From Flavimobilis sp052324925 (GTDB taxonomy: Bacteria; Actinomycetota; Actinomycetes; Actinomycetales; Cellulomonadaceae), in NCBI GenBank assembly GCA_052324925.1, contig JBQPRE010000008.1: a stretch of 8,109 nucleotides of DNA; one strand, given 5' to 3'. The translations under genes and the position numbers were made by a program. Below the pieces are notes generated by a model. The model did not search any database. It worked only from the letters and a program-made list of their open reading frames with translations, and had not been told where the DNA came from. Positions 6,701-8,109 of the stretch are shown here, piece by piece (within the stretch, counting starts at the first letter, position 1; the number at the start of each line of letters is the position of its first letter).

Positions 6701-6715
6701 GTGACATGATGCCAC
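6701..6715. promoter_or_regulatory. candidate TetR operator overlapping its own start region
   Basis: GTGACATGATGCCAC is a 15-base dyad centred on one base, with six of seven arm positions symmetric. It lies one base upstream of the TetR ATG and covers the CATCAT -10 candidate, where bound repressor would block transcription. Operator function is inferred from position and symmetry. Confidence 0.4.
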
Positions 6716-6717
6716 TG

Positions 6718-6731
6718 ATCGTCAGGACGAT
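6718..6731. promoter_or_regulatory. second dyad upstream of the TetR gene
   Basis: ATCGTC-AG-GACGAT is a perfect six-base inverted repeat with a two-base centre, 18 bases upstream of the TetR start codon and near where a -35 would fall. It could be an operator half of a two-site arrangement. Its sequence differs from the 6701-6715 dyad, so both may not bind the same protein. Confidence 0.35.
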
Positions 6732-6793
6732 GACGACGTGGGGTCGTGCGACACGTCACATGACCCCGTGTGGGGTGTCCAGACGCTGGACCG

Positions 6794-6828
6794 TCGTCCA
6801 CAGATTTTGTCCACAGGGGTGTGGATGA
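6794..6828. promoter_or_regulatory. cluster of three DnaA-box-like 9-mers
   Basis: TTGTCCACA at 6807-6815 is an exact match to the actinobacterial DnaA-box consensus. TCGTCCACA at 6794-6802 differs by one base. TGTGGATGA at 6820-6828 reads TCATCCACA on the minus strand, one base from TTATCCACA. The latter two form an inverted pair, TCCACA-GGGG-TGTGGA. DnaA binding is inferred from the motifs. An alternative is that this dyad is an unrelated repressor site. Confidence 0.45.
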
Positions 6829-7156
6829 CATGGGGAAGACGCGTCCCCGCCTGTGCATGAACCTGTGTGTGCCCCAGGCACACGAATTACACCCATGCGA
6901 AGGGTTGCCGACCACTGCTTGACCGGCATATGAACTAGGGACAAGGAACCGCTCCCCGCGCTGCGCGCGCACGCGCATGACGGACTCGAGCGGTGACGAC
7001 CCACCGGAAAACGACCTCGGCGACGCACGCCAGAACGACCGGCGTGCACGGTCGCGACGCCGCGACGAGGACGGTCCCGAGGGTCCGACCGCAGCACGGC
7101 GCATCCACGCGCCAGCACGTCGACCGGGACACCGGGCAGCTGCGGCTCATGATGCT

Positions 7157-7182
7157 CTCCCCCGGGCCCGCGCCCGGGGGAG
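7157..7182 (+). terminator. strong GC hairpin in the intergenic region
   Basis: CTCCCCCGGGC (7157-7167) pairs perfectly with 7172-7182 around a CCGC loop, an 11-bp all but AT-free stem. No plus-strand gene of confidence ends here. It may terminate an unannotated transcript from about 6935 or insulate the downstream promoter. There is no T-tract. Confidence 0.5.
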
Positions 7183-7186
7183 GGCT

Positions 7187-7198
7187 GTGAGCGCTCAC
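7187..7198. promoter_or_regulatory. perfect palindrome resembling a LacI-family operator
   Basis: GTGAGCGCTCAC is a perfect 12-base palindrome with the central CG typical of LacI/GalR-family operators, and equals the core of the symmetric lac operator. It lies 50-61 bases before the GTG start of the acyltransferase gene, upstream of its -10 box. No LacI-family gene is in the window, so the regulator would be encoded elsewhere. Confidence 0.5.
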
Positions 7199-7235
7199 CA
7201 CGAGAACGCCCACAACCGCGTGGGCACCGAGCCCC

Positions 7236-7241
7236 TAGTCT
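7236..7241 (+). promoter_or_regulatory. -10 box of a leaderless promoter (TAGTCT)
   Basis: TAGTCT fits TANNNT and lies exactly six bases before the GTG at 7248, as at the genes at 705 and 5502. This supports GTG 7248 as the start and a leaderless transcript. No clear -35 is seen. Confidence 0.55.
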
Positions 7242-7247
7242 CAGGAC

Positions 7248-8042
7248 GTGACCGAGACCCCTCCCGACGCCCGGACTCGCCGGGTCGACGCCGCCCCGGC
7301 CGACCTCGCCCGCGACCGCTTCGCCGACCTCGCGCGCTCCGTTGCGCTCGGGGCGGTGATCCTCGGCCACTGGACCATGGCGGCCGTGAGCGTCGACGCC
7401 TCAGGCGCGCTCCATGTGGGCAACGTGCTCGCCAGAGCGCGCTGGGCCTGGCCCGCGACCTGGCTGCTCGTCCTCATCGGCCTGTTCTTCCTCGTCGGTG
7501 GCTTCGCCAACGCGACGAGCCTCGCCCGGGCACGCAACCGCGGGCTCACCGCCGGGGCCTGGGCCCGCCGACGGCTGCGCGGGCTCTTCGGGCCCGTCGT
7601 GCCGTTCGTCGTGCTCGTGCTCGCCGTCGTCGGCATCGCGCTCCTCGCTGGCGCGCCGCGAGGCCTCACCGCGACCGTCGCCGTCGCCGTCCTCATGCCC
7701 CTGTGGTTCCTCGCCGTCTACGGCGTGCTCGTCGTCCTCGCGCCGCTCGGGCTGCGGCTCGACGCCCGGTGGGGCTGGCGCGTGTGGGTCGCGATGAGCG
7801 TCGTGGCGATCGGCGTCGACGCCGTGCGGATCCTCACCGACGTGCCCTGGTACGGCTACCTCAACTACATCTTTGTGTGGGGGCTCGCGCAGCAGCTCGG
7901 GTTCGCCTACCGCGACGGGCGGCTCACGCGCGTGCGGGCGCCCGCGCTCGCCCTGTGGGCGGCTGCGGGCTTCGGCACGATGGCGCTCGGGACTGCTGCA
8001 CGGATAGGTGACAGTCAGGCTCAGGCTGCGAGTGCGACCTGA
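7248..8042 (+). CDS. acyltransferase-3 family membrane protein, C-terminus lost to an IS element (probable pseudogene)
   Basis: The open frame gives 264 residues, whereas acyltransferase-3 proteins usually have about 350-450. The N-terminus has the family pattern RDRFADLARSVALGAVILGHW, with H41 in the position of the catalytic histidine, followed by about seven hydrophobic segments (near 28-46, 70-87, 112-135, 143-165, 178-193, 203-219, 230-249). The WYGYLNYIFVWGLAQQLGF block also fits. These membrane enzymes move acyl groups onto carbohydrates, lipids or cell-wall polymers; the substrate here is unknown. From about residue 248 the sequence stops looking like the family and ends in RIGDSQAQAASAT, which is read from the end of an IS3-family element, overlapping its transposase stop at 8021. 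Later helices are missing, so the product is probably inactive. GTG 7248 is chosen from the TAGTCT-N6-GTG promoter. Confidence 0.82.
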   Translation: MTETPPDARTRRVDAAPADLARDRFADLARSVALGAVILGHWTMAAVSVDASGALHVGNVLARARWAWPATWLLVLIGLFFLVGGFANATSLARARNRGLTAGAWARRRLRGLFGPVVPFVVLVLAVVGIALLAGAPRGLTATVAVAVLMPLWFLAVYGVLVVLAPLGLRLDARWGWRVWVAMSVVAIGVDAVRILTDVPWYGYLNYIFVWGLAQQLGFAYRDGRLTRVRAPALALWAAAGFGTMALGTAARIGDSQAQAASAT

Positions 8043-8109
8043 GTGGTCATGATGGTCTCGAACTCGATGGGGGTCAACCGCCCCAGACGGACCTGCCGCC
8101 GCCGGCGGT
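7991..8109 (-). mobile_element. IS3-family insertion sequence, one end only
   Basis: The transposase C-terminus at 8021-8109 and the abrupt end of acyltransferase similarity show that an IS has entered the gene at 7248. The element continues past the window. Its edge is not resolved: TG dinucleotides, the usual IS3 terminus, occur at 7994 and 8009, and protein similarity fades near 7990. The other end and target duplication are outside the window. Confidence 0.75.
8021..8109 (-). CDS. IS3-family transposase, C-terminal fragment (cut by window edge)
   Basis: On the minus strand the last 28 codons read RRRRQVRLGRLTPIEFE then TIMTTQVALAA and stop (TGA at 8023-8021). The RLGRLTPIEFE block is the recognisable C-terminal end of the IS3-family DDE transposase, following the conserved region around the last catalytic glutamate. 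The DDE residues themselves lie outside the window. Transposition by copy-out-paste-in is known for the family. The gene is partial only because the window ends; whether the whole copy is intact cannot be seen. The stop lies just inside the element end, as expected for IS3 orfB, and overlaps the last 22 bases of the truncated acyltransferase frame on the other strand. Confidence 0.8.
   Translation of the reverse strand, partial: RRRRQVRLGRLTPIEFETIMTTQVALAA

Larger units (their letters stand above)
6700..7247. other. 548-base intergenic regulatory region
   Basis: No convincing gene lies here. In order it holds: dyads at 6701-6715, 6718-6731, 6755-6764 (GTCACATGAC) and 6763-6776 (ACCCC-GTGT-GGGGT); three DnaA-box-like 9-mers at 6794-6828; a 7-bp hairpin at 6866-6882; a weak plus-strand promoter-like pair, TTGCCG (6904) and TATGAA (6928), 18 bases apart; a stretch of about 220 bases with biased composition; a GC hairpin at 7157-7182; a perfect palindrome at 7187-7198; and the -10 box at 7236. 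A 65-codon frame from a GTG at 6993 to a stop at 7190 has high G/C in third positions. However, its Thr/His/Arg-rich product resembles nothing I know and its end runs through the hairpin, so I do not call it. Confidence 0.6.

Noticed and set aside
6794..6828. Chromosomal origin of replication
   Set aside because: Only three DnaA-like boxes, no dnaA/dnaN neighbours and no AT-rich unwinding stretch; kept only as a DnaA-box cluster.
6993..7190. 65-codon frame with GTG start
   Set aside because: High third-position G/C is suggestive, but there is no good ribosome binding site, the composition is odd, it resembles no family and its end overlaps a strong hairpin; reported only as part of a finding.
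6977..8011. Long plus-strand frame of 344 codons overlapping the acyltransferase gene
   Set aside because: It is very Arg/Pro-rich, its third codon positions are much less G/C-rich, and it lies out of frame across a recognisable acyltransferase; it is a shadow of the GC-rich sequence.

Overview
The window comes from a high-GC Gram-positive bacterium, almost certainly an actinobacterium. Its genes end nearly every codon in G or C, the 5S rRNA is of actinobacterial type, three genes appear to be leaderless behind a TANNNT -10 box, and one gene is a fused CopD/CtaG copper protein of the kind common in Micrococcales. Genus cannot be settled from the sequence; a Cellulomonas- or Sanguibacter-like lineage would fit.

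Layout from left to right. The window opens at the end of an rRNA operon: a nearly whole 5S rRNA gene (about 10-127) and its strong terminator (138-170). Next is a small DUF6458-like membrane protein (375-593, +) with its own hairpin, then a 708-residue CopD-CtaG fusion (705-2831, +) for copper handling and oxidase assembly. A secreted protein of about six tandem beta-sandwich repeats follows (2956-4638, +), closed by two hairpins. The second hairpin probably also ends a convergent minus-strand pair: a 41-residue acidic protein (4743-4868, -) and a 115-residue single-pass membrane protein with an 11-residue repeat in its tail (5000-5347, -). A DinB-like metal-site protein (5502-6026, +) then faces a TetR-family repressor (6088-6699, -) across a shared hairpin.

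The 548-base gap between the TetR gene and the next gene (6700-7247) carries many dyads: candidate TetR operators, three DnaA-box-like 9-mers, a strong GC hairpin and a perfect 12-base LacI-type palindrome. It leads to a leaderless acyltransferase-3 family membrane protein (7248-8042, +). That gene has lost its 3' third to an IS3-family element, whose transposase C-terminus (8021-8109, -) runs off the right edge.

The genes do not form one pathway. This looks like an ordinary housekeeping-plus-accessory stretch beside an rRNA operon. I found no clear undescribed multi-gene system. The parts that merit a second look are the 41-residue protein, the 6700-7247 regulatory region, the multi-repeat secreted protein and the IS-truncated acyltransferase.
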